From the NCBI RefSeq assembly GCF_003977615.1, contig NZ_RYZR01000002.1, forward strand, positions 409,717 through 473,716: a stretch of DNA of 64,000 nt. The letters run 5' to 3'. The translations under genes and the position numbers were made by a program. The DNA is from Dyella dinghuensis (GTDB lineage Bacteria > Pseudomonadota > Gammaproteobacteria > Xanthomonadales > Rhodanobacteraceae). Of the stretch, positions 57,064 to 64,000 are shown one piece after another. How positions within the stretch are numbered: the first letter of the stretch is position 1; every line of letters begins with the position of its first letter. The notes under the pieces are model-generated. The model did no database searches. It worked only from the letters and a program-made list of their open reading frames with translations, and was not told the DNA's origin.

Positions 57064-58407
57064 ATGACACTTACTGATGATGCTATTGGCAAAGTGAAGC
57101 CAGCGGATAAGGCGCAGCGTCTTTTCGATGGTGGCGGCTTGTATCTGGAAATTTCTCCGGCTGGTGGTAGGTGGTGGCGCTTTAAGTATCGGTTTGATGG
57201 CAAGGAAAAACGGCTATCGCTTGGCACCTATCCGGATACAGACTTGACCAGTGCGCGCGAAAAGCGCGATGAGGCTCGCAACTCATTGGTTGAAGGTATT
57301 GATCCTGCGGAATCGCGCAAAGCAGAAAAGGCGGCAAAAAGAGCGCAGTTGGGTAATAAGTCTGAAGTGACTACTCGCAAATGGTGTAGTAAACGACCGC
57401 TAGAGATACTTGGCATTGATGACGCGGAAGAGCTTATTTATCGTGCTCTACTCGCCCATCGACTGGCAACGGCGGACGAACTTGCAAGCTTTCTTTCCCT
57501 CTCTTTAAGCAAAACGCAACGATTGCTCGACAGTATCGAGTCCAAAGGCCTGGCCACTCACTCCATGGAGCGGCCCCAGCGTTATATCGCCGCATCGCCG
57601 AGGCTCGCTTTGGAGGCGTTAGCTAGCCAGCAGCGCGCAGAAATTGACCGGGCGTGTTTAACAATATCGGAATTGGAAAAGTACACGGTTTGCGCTACTG
57701 ATAATCAGGAGCATGAGCAGGTGGTTGAGCTCATAACCAGCCACATAGCCTTGCAACAAATCTACACCCAGATGCTGCAATCCGCTCGGCAGGAGGTTTT
57801 TTGCTTCCAACGCGCACCAATGTTGTTCACTACGGGAACACAGCAGGTGACGCCGCCAAATGTACGCGTCCGCAGTATCTCCGATGATGGGTACCTTGCT
57901 CAGCCAGGTATGTTGGATTCTCTGCGAGAATGCATAGAGAGAGGCGAGGAAGCGAGAATTTTTCCGAACTTGCCGGTCAAAATGCTCGTGGCCGATCGCC
58001 GCGTTGGTCTGATTCCGTTGAACACGGAAGACCCGGCTGGCGGTCCGATACTTTTGGTTCGATCTCGCGCATTGCTCAACGTACTTTATGCGCTCTTTGA
58101 GCTCACATGGGAGCGATCGACACCAATCTTCTTTACGCGCGCCGGAAAACTGGAGCGGAGAGAATCTGCTGCGCGGCTATCGGAGGCAGCAGGGCAAGTA
58201 ATGTCTCTGCTAGCGGCTGGATTTAATGATAAAGCTATTGCCCATGAGGCTGGAATGTCGGCGGCAACGGTCACTCGACGTATCAGCGAACTTATGAAGG
58301 CGTTCGATACTCGCACAAAATTTCAGCTTGGTTGGCGTGCCGCATTAGACTCATTTCCAGAGCGGCTCGAACCGAGTCGAAAAAACTTATCTCATAGCTC
58401 GTGTTGA
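57064..58407 (+). CDS. Integrase arm-binding domain fused to TrmB/LuxR regulator, copy 1
   Basis: A 447-residue fusion. Residues 1-95 are the N-terminal arm-binding domain of P4-type integrases (DUF4102): TDDAIGKVKPADKAQRLFDG, GGLYLEISPAGGRWWRFKYR and EKRLSLGTYPDTDL. There is no recombinase catalytic domain. From about residue 110 the protein is instead a TrmB-type winged helix (LLAHRLATADELASFLSLS), a mixed domain (FQRAPMLF, RIFPNLPVKMLVADRRVGLI) and a C-terminal LuxR-type HTH (AAGFNDKAIAHEAGMSAATV). It probably binds DNA at both ends. ATG 57064. Targets unknown; the neighbouring polysaccharide genes are candidates. Confidence 0.85.
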   Translation: MTLTDDAIGKVKPADKAQRLFDGGGLYLEISPAGGRWWRFKYRFDGKEKRLSLGTYPDTDLTSAREKRDEARNSLVEGIDPAESRKAEKAAKRAQLGNKSEVTTRKWCSKRPLEILGIDDAEELIYRALLAHRLATADELASFLSLSLSKTQRLLDSIESKGLATHSMERPQRYIAASPRLALEALASQQRAEIDRACLTISELEKYTVCATDNQEHEQVVELITSHIALQQIYTQMLQSARQEVFCFQRAPMLFTTGTQQVTPPNVRVRSISDDGYLAQPGMLDSLRECIERGEEARIFPNLPVKMLVADRRVGLIPLNTEDPAGGPILLVRSRALLNVLYALFELTWERSTPIFFTRAGKLERRESAARLSEAAGQVMSLLAAGFNDKAIAHEAGMSAATVTRRISELMKAFDTRTKFQLGWRAALDSFPERLEPSRKNLSHSSC

Positions 58408-58874
58408 AGTCGCGATTCATGCCGCTATGACATGCCTCGATTGACCGTCGACTGGTTAAGTGACGTATGTCAATCAAGACGGAAGCCAATCAATATTTTC
58501 TATTGATGGGTCTATTTACCAGGCTGATACTCAGTCGCGCTCAGAGACCTTAGTGGTCAGTGCAAGCTGTCATGAATCTCGATGGGGATCGAGGTTTGCG
58601 AAGTTATCACCTTTGATGAACAGTGAATTTTACCGTTGCGCTGTTGGACTAGAGCGGGGGTGACCACCGGTGGAAGCCACTTGGCGTGGGGGCACCATGA
58701 GTCGTGAACTGTGGGAAGGATAAATGCGACGTGGACTTAATGAGTGGGAAGTACCAACAGTGCATTCGCCGTTTCTGGATTGAGCACAACCGGACGCTTG
58801 GACAATGAATGCTGTTTCAGGCGGCGGGGGGCAACGTTGCGGGGCAACGAACATAATTAAAATCGAGTTGCCCC
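58408..58874. other. Spacer between the two fusion regulators
   Basis: 467 bases without a gene. The first half duplicates the 3' flank of copy 2, and the last 50 bases the leader of copy 1. Features such as AACTGTGGGAAGGAT (58707 area) also recur downstream of copy 2. No terminator with a T tract recognised. Confidence 0.5.
58828..58874 (+). promoter_or_regulatory. Inverted-repeat leader of fusion regulator copy 2
   Basis: GGGGCAAC at 58828-58835 and 58841-58848, then GTTGCCCC at 58867-58874 touching the start codon. The five-base gap between the direct repeats and the 18-base gap to the inverted copy equal those at copy 1. Confidence 0.7.
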
Positions 58875-60233
58875 ATGACACTTACTGATGATGCTATCGG
58901 CAAGGTGAAGCCAACGAACAAGACGCAGCGCCTTTTCGATGGTGGCGGCTTGTATCTGGAAATTTCTCCGGCCGGTGGAAGGTGGTGGCGCTTCAAGTAT
59001 CGGTTTGGTGGCAAGGAAAAGCGGCTGTCGCTTGGCACCTATCCGGACACGGGGCTGATCAGTGCGCGCGAAAAGCGCGACGAGGCTCGCACTTCTTTGG
59101 CTGAAGGTGTTGATCCTGCGGAGTCGCGCAAGGCGGAAAAGGCAGCTAAAAGAGAGCAGTCGAGTAATAAGTTTGAGGTGCTTACTCGCGAGTGGCACAC
59201 GAAGCGGCCGCTAGAGATACTTGGAATCGATGACTCGGAAGAGCTTGCTTACCGTGCTCTACTCGCCCATCGACTGGCAACGGTGGACGAAGTTGCAAAC
59301 TTTCTATCTCTCTCCTTAAGCAAGACACAACGATTGCTCGATAACATCGAGTCCAAAGGTTTAGCGACTCACTCCTTGGAGCGCCCGCGGCGTTACGTCG
59401 CGGCGCCGCCGAGACTCGCCTTAGAAGCGTTGGCGAGTCAGCAGCGAGCAGAAATTGATCGCGCATGTTTAACGATTTTGGAGTTGGAGAAGCAGTCGGT
59501 TAGCACTACAGACAGCCAGGAGCACGAGCAAGTCGTTGAACTCATAACCAGTCACGTGGCCCTTGGGCAAATCTATACCCAAATGCTGCAATCGGCCCGG
59601 AAGGAGGTTTTCGGGTTCCAACGCGCCCCGATGTTGTTCACTGCGGAAACGCAACAGGCGACACCCTCAAATGTGCGCGTGCGTAGTATCTCCGATGATG
59701 GGTACCTCGCTTTGCCTGGCATATTGGATTCACTGCGAGAATGTACGGTAAGAGGAGAGGAAGCGAGAATTTTTCCGAACTTGCCGGTCAAAATGCTCGT
59801 AGCGGATCGCCGAGTTGGTCTGATTCCGTTGAACACGGAAGACCCGGCAGGCGGTCCGATACTTTTGGTTCGATCTCGCGCATTGCTCAATGCGCTTTAT
59901 GCGCTATTTGAGCTCACATGGGAACGATCGACGCCCATCTTTTTTTCACGCACCGGAAAACTGGAGCGGGGAGAATCTGCTGCGCGGTTATCAGAAGCGG
60001 CTGGACATGTAATGTCTCTACTAGCGGCTGGCCTCAATGACAAAGCCATAGCCCATGAGGCCGGAATGTCGGCGGCGACGGTCACTCGGCGTATTAGCGA
60101 ACTTATGAAGGCATTCGATACTCGCACAAGGTTTCAGCTTGGCTGGCGCGCTGCATTAGACGCTTTCCCTGAACGGCTTGAGCCGATTCGAAATAAGTCA
60201 TCTCATCGCTCGTACAGGCATCGCGACTCATGA
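58875..60233 (+). CDS. Integrase arm-binding domain fused to TrmB/LuxR regulator, copy 2
   Basis: A 452-residue paralogue of the 57064 protein with the same layout: DUF4102 domain at residues 1-95, TrmB-like winged helix, mixed domain, LuxR-type HTH near residues 370-425. The longest unchanged block is the mixed domain through EEARIFPNLPVKMLVADR and GPILLVRSRALLN. Differences cluster at linker residues 95-110 and the last 20 residues. Because both copies retain the integrase part intact, the fusion predates the duplication and seems functional. Separated by 406 bases from the polysaccharide cluster. Confidence 0.85.
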   Translation: MTLTDDAIGKVKPTNKTQRLFDGGGLYLEISPAGGRWWRFKYRFGGKEKRLSLGTYPDTGLISAREKRDEARTSLAEGVDPAESRKAEKAAKREQSSNKFEVLTREWHTKRPLEILGIDDSEELAYRALLAHRLATVDEVANFLSLSLSKTQRLLDNIESKGLATHSLERPRRYVAAPPRLALEALASQQRAEIDRACLTILELEKQSVSTTDSQEHEQVVELITSHVALGQIYTQMLQSARKEVFGFQRAPMLFTAETQQATPSNVRVRSISDDGYLALPGILDSLRECTVRGEEARIFPNLPVKMLVADRRVGLIPLNTEDPAGGPILLVRSRALLNALYALFELTWERSTPIFFSRTGKLERGESAARLSEAAGHVMSLLAAGLNDKAIAHEAGMSAATVTRRISELMKAFDTRTRFQLGWRAALDAFPERLEPIRNKSSHRSYRHRDS

Positions 60234-60765
60234 CGTTGGGAGGCGTGCTACTTGATCGCAGACGGATCGAGTGACGTATATCAATCAAGAGTGAAGCTAA
60301 TCAACATTTTCTATTGATGGGTGCATTTACCAGGCTGATACTCAGTCGCGACTCAAGGGCCTTACAAGAGCCTTACAACGACGTTGGCGGTGAGTGCAGG
60401 CTTGTCGCATTTCTAGACGGGGGTCGGGATTTGCGAACTCATCAACTTTGAGGGAAGGACATCACCGTCGAATTTTCACCGCCCCATGACTGGGACGGTG
60501 TGGGTTACCTATCGCGCGCATTTAGCACGGGGTAACCAAAAAATGGGGACTGTGGAAGGATATGCGCGACGGGTGTGATGAGGGCGTGAGGGCAAGGAAG
60601 TAACACTACTAGACGACGTGCTTTGCGAAGGTCGACTGGATGGTGTGCCATCAGGTTTTTAAAAAAATACACGTTGGGGATTTCATCTATGAGACAAATG
60701 TATTTCATCCGGGGCGCAGCGATTTTCGCCGCAGTCATTATCACCAAAGCGAAGTTTGGTCGGTC
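60234..60765. other. Spacer between fusion regulators and polysaccharide genes
   Basis: About 530 bases up to my chosen start of the sulfotransferase. The first 350 bases are the repeated 3' flank. The rest is the likely promoter region of the polysaccharide genes, with an A-rich run at 60658-60668. I see no operator matching the GGGGCAAC leader here. Confidence 0.4.
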
Positions 60766-61503
60766 GTGACGCTAATTTCTGTGCATTTGCCTAAAACCGC
60801 GGGCACAAGTTTCAGATTATCGTTGCGTGAGTATTTTGGCGAAGGCTATCGTGACGATTACGCTGATGGCGGTCTGCATCGTAGTACGCGCGATCGCTGT
60901 ACTTTAGCGATCGCGGCGGCGCGCACGATCGATGCGCAGGGCTTAGGTGATGTCGCTTGCATCCACGGCCACTTCATGCCCGTGAAATATCTGTTGTTAA
61001 GCACGCGCTCCCCATTGACCTACGTCACGTGGTTGCGCGATCCAATTGAACGGTTGCTCTCTCACTACTACTACTGGCAGGAAAGCTACGATAAGGCGAC
61101 GTCGGCGCCTCACCATCGACAGGTAATCGAGGAGGGATGGACCCTCGAGCAGTTTTGTCTGAGCGAGCGCTTTCGGAACCTCTACACGCAATATCTGTGG
61201 GGTTTCCCGTTGGAAAGCTTTGCTTTTATCGGCATTACGGAATTCTATCGCGAGGACATCGTGGAGTTCGGTGAGCGCTTCCTGGGGCACGCGCTACCTT
61301 TGCATCGACTCAACGCCTCGGTCCACAGTCAATTGCCTAAATGCTTTGATAAAGCGTTTCTTCAACGCGTGCGGGCATTTCACTCTGCTGACGTGCAGTT
61401 ATATCGCCGTGCAGTGGATATGCGTAGCGAGCGCCACCGTGAAGGGCTTATGCGTCGAGATGTTCTTTTTCTTGAGGCAGCCAATGATGCGAAACATGCA
61501 TAA
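60766..61503 (+). CDS. Sulfotransferase-family protein
   Basis: About 245 residues. The N-terminus contains the PAPS 5'-phosphosulfate loop SVHLPKTAGTSFRLSL, and TWLRDPIERLLSHYYYWQ near residue 88 is the 3'-phosphate-binding segment. GITEFYREDIVEFGERFLG near 160 is also typical. It probably sulfates a saccharide. Start is a GTG at 60766, because the P-loop sits near the N-terminus in this family. An in-frame ATG at 60640 would add 42 residues. It overlaps the ABC permease gene by up to 20 bases. Confidence 0.82.
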   Translation: MTLISVHLPKTAGTSFRLSLREYFGEGYRDDYADGGLHRSTRDRCTLAIAAARTIDAQGLGDVACIHGHFMPVKYLLLSTRSPLTYVTWLRDPIERLLSHYYYWQESYDKATSAPHHRQVIEEGWTLEQFCLSERFRNLYTQYLWGFPLESFAFIGITEFYREDIVEFGERFLGHALPLHRLNASVHSQLPKCFDKAFLQRVRAFHSADVQLYRRAVDMRSERHREGLMRRDVLFLEAANDAKHA

Positions 61504-62416
61504 GCAACACGGCGATGCGCAGGTAATCGACAAGTCGGCAACGCCTCCACAATCGCCGGATATCGCCCCAAATGTGCCTCAACGCGCGCGCGTCACTACC
61601 ACGTACAAACATGCGCTCTCGCCGTCGTCACTATGTCTCAGTATGTGGGTGCACCGCGCTCTGATTTTTCAATTGACGCGCAAAGAAGTCATAGGTCGTT
61701 ACAAGGGGTCGCTTCTTGGCTTGGCCTGGTCATTTGTTCAGCCACTATGCCTGCTCGGAATTTACACGGTTTTTTTTACCGAAGTGTTCCATGTGCGCTG
61801 GGCGGCCATTAACGGGAAAGGTGCATACGCCACTGCTCTATTTGCGGGCTTAATCGTCTATACCGTTTTAGCTGAGTGCATCACGCGAGGAACACAGCTA
61901 ATTGTCGGCAACGCCAGTTACGTCACCAAAGTAGTCTTTCCACTAGAGATATTGCCTTGGGTCTCCAGCTTCACCGCGATCTACCACGCCACGATCAGCG
62001 TGATGGTACTGATGGTATTTGTTTGCTGGTTCAATGGAAAACTGCCCATCACGTTTGTGCTCTTCCCGCTAGTACTCATGCCGCTCTTACTGCTTTCTAC
62101 TGCAGTAGGTTGGCTCACGGCCTCAATCGGTGTCTATGTTCGCGACCTTGGGCAGACCACAAGTCTGATCGTAATTGCGCTGCTCTATACATCGCCAGTG
62201 TTTTCTCCATTTTCGCAGGCCTCCACAGGGATGCGAACAGTGATGCAGCTAAATCCGTTGACCTTCTTGATTGAACAGGCTCGTGCGGTGCTGTTGTGGG
62301 GTCAATGGCCAAGCTGGAGTGGTTTGCTGATTTATAGCGCCATGAGTGCGTTTGCGTGTTGGCTGACATACGTTTTGTTTCAGCGCACACGGGGTGGATT
62401 CATCGATGTGCTTTAA
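61484..62416 (+). CDS. ABC-2 type polysaccharide export permease (Wzm-like)
   Basis: A 310-residue inner-membrane permease. The pattern FQLTRKEVIGRYKGSLLGLAWSFVQPLCLLGIYTVFF near residue 65 is the signature of O-antigen/teichoic-acid ABC-2 exporters, with six hydrophobic segments after it. It should pair with a Wzt ATPase, which is not in the window downstream to 64000. ATGs at 61484, 61487 and 61496 are all possible. Overlaps the sulfotransferase end. Confidence 0.88.
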   Translation: MMRNMHKQHGDAQVIDKSATPPQSPDIAPNVPQRARVTTTYKHALSPSSLCLSMWVHRALIFQLTRKEVIGRYKGSLLGLAWSFVQPLCLLGIYTVFFTEVFHVRWAAINGKGAYATALFAGLIVYTVLAECITRGTQLIVGNASYVTKVVFPLEILPWVSSFTAIYHATISVMVLMVFVCWFNGKLPITFVLFPLVLMPLLLLSTAVGWLTASIGVYVRDLGQTTSLIVIALLYTSPVFSPFSQASTGMRTVMQLNPLTFLIEQARAVLLWGQWPSWSGLLIYSAMSAFACWLTYVLFQRTRGGFIDVL

Positions 62417-62542
62417 ATATGAAATAAAAGTATTGGTGACTACAGAAAAATTTGTAAAGAGTTTGCGTGAGCGAGTGCCCGTTATTGCCGCACCTTGCCA
62501 CGCGTTTGCCTGCGCATGGAACGCGCACGCTGGAGATATGTA

Positions 62543-64000
62543 ATGCGTGCCACGTTAAACATCGCCGATCCACTTTTTGTTTCCGCACCAAATGGTGGCG
62601 GGGTTCTTTACATTCATCGGCATCTTCTTTTACCACTGACTACCGAAGATGCCACCGGACTGGCACTGATTCACGATGGCTTGTTGTGGTGTGCGCAGAG
62701 CGAGCCGTTTAATACGATCAAGGAAGTGCGGCACGGCATTCTGCGAAGCACGCCGTTATCTCCTCATCACCTTGATTTGCACGATATCGCCGTGGGCCCC
62801 GATGGGATTTACGCGGTGTATACCGAAACAAATGAGGTAGTTCGGCTGGACGAGTCGTACGGGGTGATAGAGCGTTGGAGTTTCGGTGATGAGCCTGATA
62901 GCGCGCATGTCAACTGTGTCGCGTCGTATCAAGGACGCCTGCTTGCATCGCAATTTGGCCCATTCGCGACTCATCGCGGCTATAAAGGGCGGACGTATGC
63001 AACAGGCCGAGTGATCGACGTTCGCAGTGGCGAAGTACTGATTGATGGCCTGTCGCAACCACATTCACTGGTGGTGGCCGGAAACGAGCTGTGGTTGTGT
63101 AGCTCTGAAGATCGCACCCTATTGGTGTTCGATAAAGATTTTCGTCAGCAGCGACAGTTCAGTCTCCCAGGCTATACGCGAGGCCTGGCGGTCGGTACGG
63201 AATCCATCTATGTCGGGCTCAGTCGTTCGCGCAACATCCAGGAGAGAGAGGCCGGCGAATTCAGCAGTGCCGTAATTGCTGTATTGGATCGTAAATCCTT
63301 TACCGTTACAGGTTACATGCCGGTTCCGTGCAATGAGATCTACGACATACGTATCGCGCCATCGGTGGAACTGGTTACCGACGTCATGGCTTCGCTGTGG
63401 GTTCGTGAACGCGCTGAGCAGTCCAAACTGCTCGAGGCGACCAGGCTAACGATGGAGCGGGAGGCGCAGCAACGTGCGCATACCGAAATGGAGTTACGTA
63501 ACCATTTTGCGGCATTGCAGAGACAGCATGTTGCTTCACTCGATGCACGAAGCACTAGTGAAGCGGCGCTTGTCGCCGTAAGGGAAGAGCTGACCACGAC
63601 ACGGCGAGAAAGTGACGTAGCCCTTGACACACTGCGTTATGAACTGGCCACGGCACTGCGTAAAGGCGAATTAGCTCTTGACGCGGTGCGTATTGAACTG
63701 GCTACGGCACAACGTGAGAGCGACTTAGCCCTCGATGCCGCGCGTGTAGAGTTGATCGCGACTCGACGCGAAGTCGCCGCGCGCGACAGTGCGATCGAAT
63801 TGGTCGAAAGGGAGCTCTCTCAGATCACCACCAGCCGCTATTGGCGATGGACGTGGCCGGCGCGCGCAGCTATGCAACTGCTGCGAGGGCATGGCTTAAT
63901 TGGGCGTTGGGATCGCCAATTGGCCGGGCGTGCACGACAACAGGTCCGTAGGTTTCGCGGTCGCGCCCGCATCCTCTTGCAAGAGGATGCGGGCGCGACC
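62543..64000 (+). CDS. DUF4915 protein with coiled-coil, part of a larger glycosyltransferase-like protein (partial)
   Basis: The frame is open to the window end (486 residues seen). Residues 1-265 are a DUF4915/TIGR03032-type beta-propeller: LNIADPLFVSAPNGGGVLYI, PHSLVVAGNELWLCSS. A coiled coil follows (residues 290-425) with a repeated heptad unit around ELATA (RYELATALRKGELALD, RIELATAQRESDLALD, RVELIATRREVAARD). It ends ITTSRYWRWTWPARAAMQLL, the S-x-x-WR-x-T-x-P pattern that often precedes or follows a glycosyltransferase domain in O-antigen clusters. Beyond 63958 the sequence becomes a perfect palindrome, so the end of this frame is suspect. Confidence 0.72.
   Translation, partial: MRATLNIADPLFVSAPNGGGVLYIHRHLLLPLTTEDATGLALIHDGLLWCAQSEPFNTIKEVRHGILRSTPLSPHHLDLHDIAVGPDGIYAVYTETNEVVRLDESYGVIERWSFGDEPDSAHVNCVASYQGRLLASQFGPFATHRGYKGRTYATGRVIDVRSGEVLIDGLSQPHSLVVAGNELWLCSSEDRTLLVFDKDFRQQRQFSLPGYTRGLAVGTESIYVGLSRSRNIQEREAGEFSSAVIAVLDRKSFTVTGYMPVPCNEIYDIRIAPSVELVTDVMASLWVRERAEQSKLLEATRLTMEREAQQRAHTEMELRNHFAALQRQHVASLDARSTSEAALVAVREELTTTRRESDVALDTLRYELATALRKGELALDAVRIELATAQRESDLALDAARVELIATRREVAARDSAIELVERELSQITTSRYWRWTWPARAAMQLLRGHGLIGRWDRQLAGRARQQVRRFRGRARILLQEDAGAT
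63959..64000. repeat. Perfect 42-bp palindrome at the window edge
   Basis: The 21 bases 63959-63979 are the exact reverse complement of 63980-64000, with no loop. The right arm stops only because the window does, so the inverted repeat may be longer. Confidence 0.9.

Larger units (their letters stand above)
57010..60600. repeat. Tandem duplication of the whole fusion-regulator module
   Basis: Bases 56980-58790 and 58790-60600 match throughout: shared upstream motif, leader, coding sequence, and 3' flank. Example: TTTACCAGGCTGATACTCAG follows both genes, about 105 bases after each stop. By eye the coding copies are about 85-90% identical in protein and many differences are synonymous, so the copies have diverged under selection. 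The unit is about 1.8 kb. Confidence 0.85.

Overview
The window looks like a chromosomal segment of a gammaproteobacterium of the Xanthomonadales. A Dyella/Luteibacter/Rhodanobacter-type member of the Rhodanobacteraceae is my best guess. This is inferred from moderately high GC, the gene repertoire (PilU, a CHAD protein, a bufferin cluster, a Cf1/phiLf-type filamentous prophage) and protein style. I see no rRNA, tRNA or CRISPR array.

Bases 1-41 kb are mostly resident genes: guaA, tadA, a sirtuin, a stress protein, a CHAD protein, a membrane glycosyltransferase, a regulator/epimerase pair, a peroxiredoxin and a diguanylate cyclase. A polysaccharide-degrading locus follows: a 2765-residue secreted protein (GH2-like module, many carbohydrate-binding and Ig/FN3 modules, C-terminal GH64) facing a GH29 fucosidase. 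Next come a TetR/SDR pair, pilU, msrB, a cysteine-free DksA-like protein and glpD-glpF-glpK. At 32.9-36.5 kb is a bufferin (MNIO-type RiPP) cluster with two different cysteine-rich precursors, one DUF692 enzyme, one DUF2063 partner, a DoxX protein and an embedded alpha/beta hydrolase. It is flanked by ohr, a thioredoxin-like protein and a two-component system.

Bases 41.0-46.7 kb hold a complete-looking filamentous prophage (Inoviridae): repressor, operator/promoter, replication initiator, ssDNA-binding protein, coat proteins, an adsorption protein and Zot. Its left edge carries a dif-like XerD half-site, so XerCD-mediated integration near the replication terminus is likely. Accessory genes, including a GhoS-like gene, follow to about 47.9 kb.

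Bases about 47.95-60.6 kb are a second mobile and accessory region. An AT-rich, repeat-bearing stretch could be a transposon end. It is followed by two unknown genes, then a tniA-tniB-tniQ transposition module (Tn5053/Tn7-like, without TnsA or a resolvase). A cassette follows in which an XRE regulator and two palindromic operators face an operon of one unknown gene and two SseB-family genes. Then come two tandem copies of an unusual fusion: the arm-binding domain of a P4-type integrase joined to a TrmB/LuxR-type regulator, each with the same inverted-repeat leader.

Bases 60.7-64 kb begin a surface-polysaccharide cluster: a sulfotransferase, an ABC-2 permease and a partial DUF4915/coiled-coil protein. 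The last 42 bases are a perfect palindrome reaching the window edge, so an inverted duplication or an assembly fold-back may lie there.
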